64,000 bases of DNA from Agrypnia vestita (GCA_016648135.1 JADDOH010004199.1:1-64000), one strand, 5' to 3'. Shown: positions 46,375-57,370, numbered from the stretch's first letter. Numbers and translations are program-made. The notes: a model not told the origin generated them from the letters alone.

Positions 46375-46790
46375 CGTGCTATGGGATACAAAATATTTAC
46401 AATTTTTTTGATCAACAGATAAGTTTTGTTTTTCCTAAGCAACGCGAATGCTTCTTCTAGCGTTTGTTGTTCGTTCCCGGACCAAATTTCCTTCCAATAT
46501 TTGCGAACAGTCGATAGTATTTTGTACGACACGGTGCGTGTCGCGATTTGCATTTGCTGGAGAGGAGAACCATTGGGTTCTCACACTTGCAGATGCAGCA
46601 CTGAGTTCCTCTCCTCATCAAATACGCCAATTATTTGACATAATATTGATGACATGTTTTCCTTTGCAAGCTTCTGTTCTCTGGGAAAAATATAAAGATT
46701 CCATATAAACATTCTGCATCGCATTCGGACCGCTGATCAAGATCCCAATATCGATTTTTCGCTGGAAATATATAAATATATAGGCACTAA
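46375..46790 (+). pseudogene. Helitron Rep/helicase protein remnant
   Basis: Two overlapping plus-strand frames join across a frameshift: ISFQYLRTVDSILYDTVRVA (about 46.48-46.54 kb), then ENHWVLTLADAALSSSPHQI and RQLFDIILMTCFPLQAS, then LWEKYKDSI (46.56-46.71 kb). The order PTSFxxLRTV ... HWxxTLADAxLSxxPxQIR ... LWxKYKDSM is the insert between the helicase motifs of Helitron proteins. In the family the protein nicks and unwinds DNA for rolling-circle-like transposition. Here frameshifts and stops and a short length show a dead fragment. Confidence 0.75.
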
Positions 46791-46868
46791 TAGTCCGGTC
46801 AAAATAGACATTTCAATTTACAATATTTCGCATGTAGCTGATAATTGGTACAGATTTTGGGTACACTA

Positions 46869-47671
46869 TCTATATACATAAAAATGTAAGTGTTCGTTTG
46901 TACAAAATCGATAATCTCTAAAAGCTCTTCACCGATTGCTTTGAAATTTTGGCATTCGATTACGAGGATGTTTTTGTATACCTTATTTGTTTTCATATAC
47001 CTACTATTTATTTATATAAATAAAAATATAAATTTTCGATTGTCCAAAATCATAAATCTCCTAAAGTTAAAGAAAAAGTCGCAGGTACCTACTCTTTAAA
47101 TAAAGATAAATATTTTGATATAACATTTTTCAAATTCAATTTTTTGCTAACGTATCGCGATATCTACACCTATACAACTCAATGTCTGTCTGTCTGTCTG
47201 TCTGTTCTCTACAGCATTTGTCTGATTCGACTCAAATTTTTCATACTTATGCTTTAGAACATTTCCCCCATCCCATTCTACCTCTTCCCCTCCCCATAAT
47301 ATATTTAAAGTGCAAATCTGTACCGTTCGACCGATCGGACTCAAAATTTGCGTACTTATTCTTCAAGACCCGGCGGGTAATAAAGACAACTTTTCCCTCC
47401 TCCCTTCTTACCCCACCACCACACCTGATATATTTTTTGTACAAATCTACAACGTTTGCCGATCTGATCCAAATTTTGCATTCATATTCTTTAGGTCATG
47501 GCGGAATACACAGGTCACAATTCCTTCATGGACATGCCATCTATCCCAGCCTAGATTATTTGGATCCTTTTTTTTATTAGAGATTGCGAAACAAATAAAC
47601 CTTTGTGTGTCCCCACAAACTTATTTTTAACTAAACCCTTAACCCGAGCAACGCCGGGTACGAACAGCTAT
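46869..47671 (+). mobile_element. Non-autonomous Helitron, 0.8 kb
   Basis: The 5' end is A|TCTATATACATAAAAATG. The 3' end is a GC hairpin, ACCCGAGCAACGCCGGGT, followed by a short spacer and CAGCTAT. Internally there are a (CTGT)n tract (47183-47204) and about two copies of the roughly 120-bp unit found in the other Helitrons (CCGTTCGACCGATCGGACTC, AAGACCCGGCGGGTAAT). A second copy of the 5' motif at about 47010-47060 suggests an internal duplication. Confidence 0.75.
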
Positions 47672-47830
47672 CAATATATAAAAATGTAAATATTCGTTTG
47701 TTCAAAATCTTAAATCTCCGAAAGTTCTTCACGGATTGACTTTGACATAATGCTGCTTTCGAATACGCGTATGTTTTTGTATACCTACTGCGTTTTAATA
47801 TACCTACTATTATACAGATGTCACATCTGT
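47671..47830 (+). mobile_element. Truncated second Helitron, joined head to tail
   Basis: Directly after the 3' hairpin and CAGCTA of the preceding Helitron, TCAATATATAAAAATGTAAA starts a new Helitron 5' end that continues TTCGTTTGTTCAAAATC and GAAAGTTCTTCACGGATTG like the others. It fades out at about 47830 without a 3' hairpin. Confidence 0.65.
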
Positions 47831-48749
47831 GACAGGTAAAAACATGATTTTTGGAAAAGAATCAAAATTGAATTGGGTTCTTCTTCTTGAGCCCTATCGT
47901 TTCAACGAACGTTGATTATGATGCTGTCTATCACCACTTTGTTTACTATTGACCAGAATAGCTACAGTAGACCGGCTAAGTGTACACCTTTGTTCTCCTT
48001 CCAGTGCCCCAACTTCCGACAATTCCCTGCATTAAGAGGTGCAAGATTCGAAATTCCCTACAAGTGTCATCACGTGTCCGAGATATTGAAGTTTCGGATT
48101 TTTACTGTTCTAATTAAAAAGAGAAAACCTAGACCGACATTTCGGCACGGATACACTTGCCGTGCAACTTCTCATCGCGCTGAAATGCATATCTATGTTA
48201 TCTAATTCAGAAGACAAACATATCCCGTGTGCTCTTTTGTATTCGTCAATTGTAATTAATTAATATATTGTTGTTATTCAACAATTCACGCCCATAGTCT
48301 TATTTTCGAGTTGATAAGGCGGAAATATTGAGAATATTATGAACTGATCACAACCCAACAAATTGCACAAGACAGAAAATGCATCTTGATTTTCATAATT
48401 CATAATAATATGTAACATTTCGAGACAATCTTAATTTAGTTGTTATAGTCTCGAATTTTCATTCAGTTTCAAGTTTCATTCTTTTTATACCACATACGTA
48501 TTAGCAAATCTATCACGCAAAAAAAATTATCACAGGTCACACTCAAAATTTATTTATATAAGTAAAAAAAATATTATTTTATTATTTATTTTAACCTTCT
48601 TACATTCATTAATTACACCTATGTTTCAGAAAAACCTTTCCATCGCATAGTCAGTATGTTTTATAAATGTCAAAATATCAAAATGCATTATATCTCTTTT
48701 TTTTAGTTTTCTAAATTAGGTAGATATTTAAAAAAATATTGAAATATTA
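47831..48749. other. AT-rich sequence, weak coding remnant
   Basis: The plus-strand frame 47912-48205 has Cys/His spacing vaguely like a gag zinc-knuckle region (QCPNF, KCHHV, RHGYTC) but matches no family closely. The rest is unannotated. Confidence 0.3.
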
Positions 48750-49690
48750 TTGCTGAAGTTCTTGATTACACAAAATTATTGGAATATTTTTTAGAATTGG
48801 ACTAGTAGTTAAATTTAATTGATTCTTAATAATATTTAGTTTACTTTTACACGCTTTTCTAATTTTTAATGATTCTAAATTATCAAATTTCAGACCAAAA
48901 TTATTTAAGTCCTAAATTTTTATCAAAACCTTGATCATTTTCTAATAAATGATTTGGAAATTTAGATAAACCATGATTATTCAGATATCTTAAAAGCTCT
49001 TTAACTCGTACATTAAAATTTCGACCGATCTTTCCAATATAAAATGCTGTACAATCTTTGTACTAAAGTTTATAAAGACCTGAATTGTTAAATATATTGT
49101 CTTTTGAATTTATGAGGAGTTTTTCCTATATTATTATTTGTATAAAATGCAGGTAATGCTAATATTTTTCGGTAGATATTTTGAAATTTGATTCGAAAAT
49201 GTATTAATATATAAAATTCTTCGCCAATAATCATTTATTATATAAAAATTGTTTAATTATGTACATTTATTTTTTTAAACTTTATCAATTAAATCTGTAC
49301 TGTATCCTTTTTGAAATGCGATTTGTTTTATTGTTTTTAATTCAATTTGAAAATTAGAGTGACACAGAGGAGCATAGATAAGACGATGTATCGTTGAATG
49401 AAAACCCGAGAGTTTGTATGATAGAGAGTGATTAGACGTACTATGTATAAAGCGTCAGTAAAGGTTGGCTTTCTATAAATTTTAAATTCGATTTTATTAT
49501 TATTTTTAAAAAGTGTTAGGTCGAAAAAATTAAGTGTCGAATTATTTTCTATTTCTAAAGTAAACAGTGCAGGATGCACTCATACCCAACAGAGAGTATC
49601 CGTTGGCTATGAGGGCATCCTACACTGTTTTTCTTTCCGAGGTAATGTTTTCTTTGTCGCAAATTCTGTTAGCCCGTGTTATTAATGCTG
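48750..49690 (-). pseudogene. Penelope-like element remnant (RT end and GIY-YIG)
   Basis: On the minus strand, from right to left: a linker-like RANRICDKENITSER then DALIANGYS (49.6-49.69 kb; family R..xICD ... ER ... L..NGY); an RT-end segment NSTLNFFDLTLFKNNNKIEF then KIYRKPTFTDALY (49.44-49.56 kb; family INFLDLxIxR ... FxIYRKPTxTD); and a GIY-YIG part YKDCTAFYIGKIGRNFNV then RVKELLRYL (48.98-49.07 kb). The arrangement and a related composition link it to the 4.7-kb PLE. Many stops are present. Confidence 0.75.
49562..49632. repeat. Hairpin at the PLE-PLE junction
   Basis: AACAGTGCAGGATGC on the left pairs with GCATCCTACACTGTT on the right with one unpaired base, enclosing about 40 nt. Confidence 0.6.
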
Positions 49691-49847
49691 TGGAGACCGA
49701 CCATCCAGCGCAACTGAGGTCGGTCTGAGGTGCCTCGGATACTCTCCGAACGTACGGACATAAAGAAAACGATCTAGCATATGCGATGTCCCAAGAAATA
49801 AAGCATACTTACCTTACATCAGAGGTCTTAGTGACAAAATCAGCCGG

Positions 49848-50348
49848 GTGTTGTTGAAATTAAATATAAAAACAGTTTTCAGCCCTCATAGTTCGATCTC
49901 ACGTATGTTAGGTAGTGTGAAAGATAACACACCGTTCGAGTCTCCAGGTGTATACAGAGTGCCATGCGATTGTGGAACGTTCTACATAGGACAAACCAAA
50001 CGCAATATCGCTACACGATTGAAGGAACATATTGGAGCAATTGAAAACACTAACTACAATATATCGGCAATCTGCGAACATGCATCCAAAGGGAATTCTG
50101 TCACTTCATCAGATTTGATAAGACAAAAATCTTATCAACAGAACCGCACTTTATACTTACCCAGATTAATGAGGGAGTCCATTGAAATATACAAACATCC
50201 CAATTTCAATAGAGATGACAGTTACAAACTATCAAGTATTTGGCGCCCTGTGCTTACGACATTTATTCAACCCTTGAGAGACGTCTCAGTAAAGTCCGCC
50301 GACGTAACTAGTACATATTGCACACTGGCGACCTTTATTGTAGAATAA
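49848..50348 (+). pseudogene. PLE GIY-YIG endonuclease segment
   Basis: A 166-residue open plus-strand frame holds GVYRVPCDCGTFYIGQTKRN then IATRLKEHIGAIE (about residues 33-67), with the GIY-like GVY, the YIG and the catalytic-type Arg present. A His (CEHAS) and a Glu (MRESIEIYKHPNFNRDD) follow, as in PLE C-terminal nucleases. The RT that should precede it is missing; upstream (about 49.70-49.85 kb) a broken frame with ENDLAYAMSQEIKHTYL is seen. The segment is open but isolated, so it is an orphan C-terminal module. Confidence 0.75.
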
Positions 50349-50429
50349 GTGAACACTCCACAACAAAGTGCATATAATTTACGCCCTCGAAAGTAGTAAT
50401 CAGTCCGCCCTCTACCTTCGCGGGTAAAG

Positions 50430-50475
50430 GTCATCCTCCTGATGACGTTGAATAAGATTACAACGAAACTTCGAG
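50430..50475 (+). repeat. PLE 3' tail motif following the nuclease segment
   Basis: ATCCTCCTGATGACGTTGAA then TTACAACGAAACTTCGAG fits the recurring tail pattern. Its position about 90 bp after a PLE nuclease frame, same strand, ties the motif to PLEs. Confidence 0.6.
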
Positions 50476-50819
50476 AATCATTTCTCGGAAAAACATACGG
50501 TTCGTATAAAATATCCACAATCAGTTACAGTTATAAATAATTTTCTCTAAATTTTTTCCCCTTCTCCAAGTTCTTCCTGCTTGCTGGACTATGTCATCAG
50601 ACCACCTTTTGGGAGATCTTCAAAAGTCTACAAAGTTGTTCAACCAATTGAAAAAATATATGCGAGTAATTTTATTTTTAATTCGAATTAATTGGTCGTT
50701 AATTAATCCCACTCGAAGAGAAAATATTTGAAAAATTAATGTTTTGTTTATTATTTTTAATGCTTTCTAAAATAAATGTTATTATTTTACATGTTAAAGT
50801 AGGTATAGTATGGTATTAT

Positions 50820-50870
50820 TTGATACCCTGACGATGTAAAGGTTTTTCCGAAACATGTTGGTGTACTTAA
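50820..50870 (+). repeat. PLE-type 3' tail motif
   Basis: ATACCCTGACGATGTAAAGG then TTTTTCCGAAACATGTTGG fits the pattern. No coding sequence is recognised beside it. Confidence 0.5.
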
Positions 50871-51179
50871 TCAAATAATATAAGTACATACAAATAATAT
50901 AATCAATATTTTTTAAGTAGGTATAATTGTAATATACTTGATGATCTCAAAATTTCTTGATAATATTTATTTGTTTAATCTTAGAGCATGATATCTCAAA
51001 AAAAAACTATTGAAGTACAATTTTCCTTTCATATTTTACTTTATAAAATACATCATTAAAAATACAAATTATAAAATATGTAATATGGTTTTTACTACAC
51101 ACTTTTTTTGATTTCTTTCCGAGAGTTGAAACATTGAATCTAATTATCTCGGAATGCCATTTTTTGACCTGTCAATCTA

Positions 51180-51480
51180 AGACTAGGGATATGCGACTTG
51201 CATCGCGGGGTTCACAGCACCCCGCCGTGCCGGGCGCCCTGATTATGAATGCGCATTTATGATTATTGCGAATGAAATCATTTTAAAATGTCGGTCCTGG
51301 TCCGCTCACGCGTGTCGCCGGCCCTGGTCGTGCAGTTGCGTCGCCGCGGCCGATTGGCGACGTAAATTACACGTGCCGTTTTCCGATTCGGGAGCATTAT
51401 TCACGGCGCGGCGCGACATCTAATGGAACGGCGCTAAAGACCCCGCCGGTGAGAGTTCCGGCTTTTACAACTGACGCCTT
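51180..51480. other. GC-rich island with AT cores
   Basis: CACCCCGCCGTGCCGGGCGC, CGTCGCCGCGGCCGATTGGC and ACGGCGCGGCGCGAC alternate with ATGATTATTGCG and GAGCATTATTCACGG. No coding sequence is supported. Confidence 0.6.
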
Positions 51481-51611
51481 AAATTTGATTTTTACGTCAC
51501 CGAGGTGTTCGGGTTATGTATCGAAAATATTTTAAAATTATTAAAATGCAAATTTATTTTTTCGTAGGTAAGTTTATAGAATTCCATAAACACACATTTG
51601 AAAATAAAAAT

Positions 51612-51760
51612 AGTTGTTTTTTATTTCTACGTTTTTAATTTTTATGAGATGCGTTTTGCCTTATGAGGGCATAATCAATCTAAATATTTTGGATCCGACA
51701 ATTTGTATTTAAGGCGAAACGCATCTCATAAAAATTAAAAATATAGAACTAAAAAAACGA
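51612..51760. repeat. Long imperfect hairpin
   Basis: The left arm (from GTTTTTTATTTCTACG through TTTTTATGAGATGCGTTTTG) is complemented by the right arm (CGAAACGCATCTCATAAAAA, then TATAGAACTAAAAAAAC). The arms are about 45 nt around a loop of about 55 nt. The CGAAAC in the right arm is again tail-like. Confidence 0.7.
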
Positions 51761-53551
51761 GTGTATTTATTTCCGTATGCGTATATATATTTTATAAAAT
51801 ATATTACGTTTATTCAAACATTAAAAAAAAAATTAAATCTATTGAATTAAATCACTCATCACAGTACTTGTAAACCAAATTGAACTTTCTATCTAACCAT
51901 GGTCTTCCACCCCGTTCAGCTGACTTTGCTACCCCCATTCATGATACTGAATTCTTCAGCTCCTCATTCTAAGCAAGACGGTTAAGGTGTGGAATCAACT
52001 GTGCACAGATACCACATCAACACACAGCATAACTATCTTCAAAAGAACTAGTTTAACCCTTTCGTGTCCCCATCCATCTCATAGTCGTCTCGTTGTCATG
52101 GAGCTACTTTTGTTACTATAATATTGTACACCGAAAAATAAGTTTCAATTGTCACACTGAATTTTGTGGTGGGTTGGAAGAAAATGGCAATAGTAAAACT
52201 TCCACCTTATTATGTTAGTATACTAAAAGTGAGTAAATAAATGTAGATTTTTTTTTATTCGGAGCAATATATTTTTTCTTCGATTACTTTAAAAAGCGTT
52301 CATAACTGGAATTTCGTCATTGATTCTTATTTTGTGAAAATCTCAAGTAAAATTGAATAGAACAATTACACAAAAGAGTCTTTATTGTTTTATGAGAAAA
52401 TTGCTCCACTTAGTAGACTTCATTTAACTGTGACTGCGCTTGAAGGGATTAGAAGCAGAAGCGCTACTTTTCAATAGCTTAAATTCAAATAAACGTTTTT
52501 GTAACTGATATTAAATACACTTTTGATAAATGATTTTAAAATACATAAACATGCTATGAAAATCAGTTATCAATTTTAAAATTGAAACTTCGTCATAAAA
52601 TCATATTCAGCTTGCATTGGTTAAAATTGAATGATTTCGTTTAAATAGACATTACATGTTTAAATAGTATGATAATTATATCATTGTCCTAACATCAACA
52701 ATCTTTAAAAATGATTTAATCTTCGATGCAATTCTCAATGACAAATGTCCCGCACATTAAAAACGCTCGAACATTATGATTTCAAATTCACGTTATGGAA
52801 AAATTTCAGACAATATTTAATATCATGACACTTACTTTCAGTAATTTATTGTATTGAATATAATGTTATTATTTTGTACTTAATCATTCTTTTGTGCAAT
52901 AGGTTTACGCTATTTTTTTTATTATTTTATTTCTCATGGTTTCAAGATTATTAAGTAATATATCGATACTTTTCTATAGCTCTTGATTTTGGTCTTCATA
53001 ATCTTCACATAATTTGTTATCTTGGTTTGAAAAAAAATGCGGCTACAAAAACAAATCTATAACATCTTCATCTTAACATGTTTAACCGTCGCACGAAACA
53101 TATGTTGTGTTCTCGATGAAGATATTTTAGAGACAATAGCTCGAAAACGTTTTGCTCGCTTCAACTAGACGATTTATCCATGAGTGATGACGCAATTTTT
53201 AGTTCAAGTTATATTAAATAGAATTGCAATTGATGGATTGCATGCAGGGGCTCTCTACTTTAGAGGATAGAATTTAGAGATTCGTCTGTATATAGGGTTG
53301 CATGTGCGTAATAGTGATTATGAAATCGTTATTTTGACCAGCTACACATCGTACTGTTATTTGAAATCTATATCTACTTGTATAGATGATTAGTAATTGA
53401 GATACATCTATTGTCTGTCACCGGTGCGAATTGCGAAATTGCCAATCAGTTTACCAATCAGTTACCAATCATTTAAACTGTATCAAGACTGTGTCCCTAC
53501 TGAGTGCTGATAACAACGAAGTTACGTAACGGCGGTCACTCAACCGTAACC
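51761..53551. other. AT-rich sequence without recognised gene
   Basis: Nothing with coding or repeat support is seen. Confidence 0.5.
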
Positions 53552-54126
53552 TGTTACGGACACACCCCAGGATCACCCATCCGTAACCGCGTTATCTCTC
53601 TAGAGAATTCTACGATATTCCATTACGTAGTAAAACATACGTCGGAAGAGCTAACAAAATTCTATGGGCTTCTCTAGAACAAATCTGACTGAGAAATTCG
53701 GCTATAAAGGGCGACATGCGTCGCAGGTTGAGGCAAATCAATTGGTGACGATAATAAGGCGACGTCTCCGCGATACTACCGAGCGAACCAGTGCCATCAG
53801 TGATTCGTGATATTTCAACACGCGATATTAGTAAGCGAGCAAACACAGTGTGACTTCCGGTGATAATGTCGGGGCGAATAGTTTATACGAGTTAACATTA
53901 AACGAAATTTACCAGAAGTGATATAAGCGATAAAAATAGCGTTAATTAGTGCGAATTAAGGAACAATTCAATAATATGTATGAAATATTCGGAAGACATT
54001 AAGCAACCTTAAAATTACGAACGGTACTACAATTTAATTAGTGTTCAGTAAGTTTTTTTGGTAATAAATTAAACTAAATTTATTTCCAGTGTTTTTATTT
54101 GTCTCCCAAAGCCACGTCCCGTGACA
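53552..54126 (+). mobile_element. Probable solo LTR (575 bp)
   Basis: It starts TGTTACGGACACACC and ends CCACGTCCCGTGACA, giving TGTTACG/CGTGACA near-inverted ends. It contains a TATA box, GGCTATAAAGGG, at about 53700 and AATAAA (GGTAATAAATTAAAC) at about 54060, in promoter-to-polyA order. There is no adjacent primer site or coding sequence, and no target duplication is visible (AACC left, ATAA right), so it is a solo LTR with changed flanks, or the edges are off. Confidence 0.6.
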
Positions 54127-54189
54127 ATAAAATCATATACAAATCTCAAAAAACAGTTATTGTGTAACCGGTTTAAATATATCTTAAGG

Positions 54190-55050
54190 TATATGCATGT
54201 GCGATGAAGACTCTTCTCCGATATCCAGGCTGCTATCCGTGTTCGATGTAGTAGGTTGATCCGCCAAAATAATAAAAATCATCGGTTTAGCAGATGCATC
54301 TATCTGCTTGATTGATACGTCTAGAAGTTGCCAAACATCGGCAATATCTCTGTTTAATCTTGACTACTCTCTAAGCAAGGTCTCCGTCCTGTGAAGTAAT
54401 GCCGGGGCAACGGAAATAATCAATTTGCTTGCTGGATCGACATTGTCTAGAGGTTGCCAAACATTGGAAATATCTCTGTTTAATCTTGACTACTCTCTAA
54501 GCAAGGTCTCCGTCCTGTGAAGTAATGCCGGGGCAACGGAAATTATCAATTTGCTTGCTTGATCGACATTGTCTAGAGGTTGCCAAACATTGGAAATATC
54601 TCTGTTTAATCTTGACTACTCTCTAAGCAAGGTCTCCGTCCTGTGAAGTAATGCCGGGGCAACGGAAATAATCAATTTGCTTGCTTGTTCGACATTGTCT
54701 AGAGGTTGCCAAACATTGGAAATATCTCTGTTTAATCTTGACTACTCTCTAAGCAAGGTCTCCGTCCTGTGAAGTAATGCCGGGGCAACGGAAATAATCA
54801 ATTTGCTTGCTTGATCGACATCGTCTAGAGGTTGCCAAACATTGGAAATATCTCTATTTAATCATGACTGCTCTTTAGGCAAGGTCTCCATCCTGTGAGG
54901 TAATGTCGGGGCGACGGAAATAATCCATTTGTTGGCTCGATCGACGTCGTCCATAGGTTGCCAAACATCGGCAATATCTCTATTTAATCATGACTACTCT
55001 CTAAGCAAGCTCTCCAACCTGTGAGGTAATGCCGGGGGCAACGGAAATAA
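54190..55050 (-). pseudogene. Tandem-repeat coding remnant, 42-codon units plus C-terminal tail
   Basis: About six units of exactly 126 bp start at 54320, 54446, 54572, 54698, 54824 and 54950 (TCTAGAGGTTGCCAAACATT). Because 126 is divisible by three, one minus-strand frame persists through all units: RLNRDISNVWQPLDNVDQAS then KLIISVAPALLHRTETLLRE. Each unit has a stop: TAG at one fixed codon in most, while the unit at 54824 has CAG there but TGA three codons on. After the last unit the frame continues without a stop into a unique tail, IKQIDASAKPMIFIILADQP then SSLDIGEESSSHMHIP, ending at TAA near 54190. I do not recognise the protein. An extra G near 55032 breaks the upstream end. Confidence 0.6.
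54310..55047. repeat. 126-bp tandem array, about 5.8 copies
   Basis: The inner units (54446-54823) are nearly identical. The outer units (54320 and 54950) and the one at 54824 have diverged (for example CATCGGCAATATC for CATTGGAAATATC). A higher-identity centre with worn edges is usual for arrays grown by unequal exchange. Confidence 0.93.
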
Positions 55051-55249
55051 TTTGATACAGAACGGTTACATCAGAGTAAAACTGCCCACCACTTTGATGC
55101 CTGCCGGAAGCATTAGTGAATACTAGAGGATAATACAGAATACATCAATCGTTACTCAATATTGTTGTATAAAAATTAGCTAATTTTGTATTTAGAAAAC
55201 GCGCGAGTTTGTTGGCAACCCGTTTATAAGATAGAATTTTATTTAATAA

Positions 55250-56061
55250 CTAGCTGTTGCTACCCGGCGTTGCACGGGTTAAGGATTAAGTTGGAAATAA
55301 ATTTGTGGTGGGAAAAAAGGTGTTTTGCAAAGCCTCTAATTAAAACAATATTTCCATTTACTCAAGGCTGAGATGGATAGGATGTCTAGGGAAGAAATGC
55401 GACGTATTTTTGCCATCGGGAATATGTATAATAATAGTATGCAAAATTTGGGTCGAATCGGACAAACGCAAACGGTGTAGAATTGTATAGTTTTATAGGT
55501 ACAGAGGTATAGATTTAACCCCGTTTTTTAATATATGAGGAAAAAAGCTGTCAATTTGTGAATCTTGGTTAAGAGAGCCCTTTTAATATAGATTATAATA
55601 ATTATTAATCAGGTCAATGATAATTAATATTTAATATACTACGATAATAATTAATATAGATTATAATTTCAATCCGATGCCTCCTGCCAGGTTGAATTTT
55701 CCGAATGTAATCAAATTTGAATACGGAAAATATTGTAGGTGTCTAAATATTTATCAATATTGAAAGGATAGGTACTGGCGTCTTTTTTCAAATAATTTGT
55801 CTGAATTCGAATGTAACGTTGTGTCAAAATTTCGAGACAAAAATTGAAGAACTTTAAGATATAAGATTTTGGACAATCAAATATTTACATTTTTATTCAT
55901 ATAAATAAATAGTAAGTAGGTATATAAAAACAAAGTAGGTATACAAAAACATCCTCGTATTCGAATGCAGCGTTGTGCCAAAATTTCAAAGCAATCGGTG
56001 AAGAACTTTCAGAGATTAGCGATTTTGTATAAACGAACATTTATATTTTTATTTATATAGA
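55250..56061 (-). mobile_element. Non-autonomous Helitron, 812 bp, exact ends
   Basis: On the minus strand it begins A|TCTATATAAATAAAAATA and ends with hairpin ACCCGTGCAACGCCGGGT, a 10-nt spacer and CTAG|T. The 5' TC, 3' CTAG, subterminal hairpin and A-T insertion site fit Helitron rules exactly. One copy of the roughly 120-bp internal unit is present. No protein is encoded. Confidence 0.88.
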
Positions 56062-57119
56062 TATTGGATAATAGCCAGACTAAATTCTATAAGTTAAATT
56101 TTTATTTCAAAGTATTAAAACGTTTCCAAAACATATCCAATTTTCGGCCAATTTCAAATAATCCCATTTCAAATAGTTCTGATGATTTAACGACCTCTCT
56201 GGATTCGTAAATGTCAGCTTTAGGAAACTGGTCGTTTTTAACCTTAAAAATGAACCATTTTTAAATTACTAAACTACATAGTTGAATGAAGTTGATGTAA
56301 AGTAAGATGAAAATAAGGATTCTAATAGTTGATCTCATTCCTTTGTCGAAATTAGTATGATTTCAAAAAATTTATTTAATATAATGAAAACATTGACTTT
56401 ATGTTTTTTTTCAATAAAATAAGAAATTTGTTGTTTGGATTTTTTTTAGTACTTAAGTTTAATGGAAAAAAAAACTAATAATCCATTACTATATCGCACT
56501 GGTCATTGTTACGAATCAGGAATCAAATTATATAATTCTCTGTAAAATAATATTCGAGACTAACGTTATCAGAGGGCTCAAATAATAATGAGGCATAAAA
56601 TGCAAATAAGCATAATTCTCTTTTTAATAATGCCCACCTCTAGATACCGCTTTTCTCACAGGCCGAAATATATGTTATAAAAGTACGTCATTTTTGACAA
56701 ATTACAGTTAATTACAAATATTTGTCGTAGTTGTTCTTTCAGTCGTAGGTTTTCCATAATTCTAAAATAATTTAAATGCCCGCGATCGTGAAATTCATAT
56801 CGAAACACATTTCTTATAGCAGCCAGCAGATGTATTTACGAGAGGATTTTATAATTTACAAAAGAGATTGTAAATTGTCTCGGCTAAAGAAGGCGAAGTT
56901 GTAATTGATTTGAAAATAAAAATAATAAAATGTACTTTTATGTGTAGTATAAATAGTTGATGAAAGTTGATGGGTACTCCCAATATTTGGAACGCACACT
57001 GAGCCAATTGATTCCCCGCGTGAAATTTAGTCTAGCTACACTTTCACGAAAGTGCCACACACCACTAGGTGGGACGCCTTTTCTTTTAAGGGCGTAATAA
57101 TAATTAATGACGTATAAAT
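56062..57119. other. AT-rich sequence without recognised gene
   Basis: Nothing supported. Confidence 0.5.
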
Positions 57120-57370
57120 ACAGTAGTCGTGCAGCGTGTTTTCCCGATTCGTCTTTCGATATCCGTCAACCCGCGGGCTCGGCTCCTCGCGGCGGTGGGG
57201 GAGGGGGTGGGGGAGGGGGGGCGGCCCCCCGGCCGGCGACAGCGATCCGCCATCAGCGACCCCCGGGGCGGGGCCCCCCGCTGGGCCGGGGCTAAATTAC
57301 TTCACTACGGTCCGATCCCGCACCCCGCCACCCCGCCGCCCCGCCAGACAGGGATGCTAAAACTATCGGC
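57120..57370. other. GC-rich island with G-quadruplex potential
   Basis: The stretch at 57192-57222 is a near-continuous series of G-runs (GGTGGGGGAGGGGGTGGGGG), followed by CCCCGGCCGG, CGGGGCGGGGCCCCCC and CCCCGCCACCCCGCCGCCCC. Reading frames here are low-complexity and are not called. Confidence 0.7.

Noticed and set aside
47182..47630. Overlapping frames of 65-132 codons near 47.2-47.6 kb
   Set aside because: They lie wholly within the Helitron internal repeat and a CTGT microsatellite, in both orientations.
47912..48205. Gag-type zinc-knuckle protein
   Set aside because: Cys/His spacing does not fit CCHC (C-x2-C-x4-H-x4-C), and the similarity is impressionistic; left only as a weak note.
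54310..55047. CRISPR-like array
   Set aside because: The whole 126-bp unit is repeated without unique spacers, in a eukaryotic context; it is a tandem satellite of coding origin.
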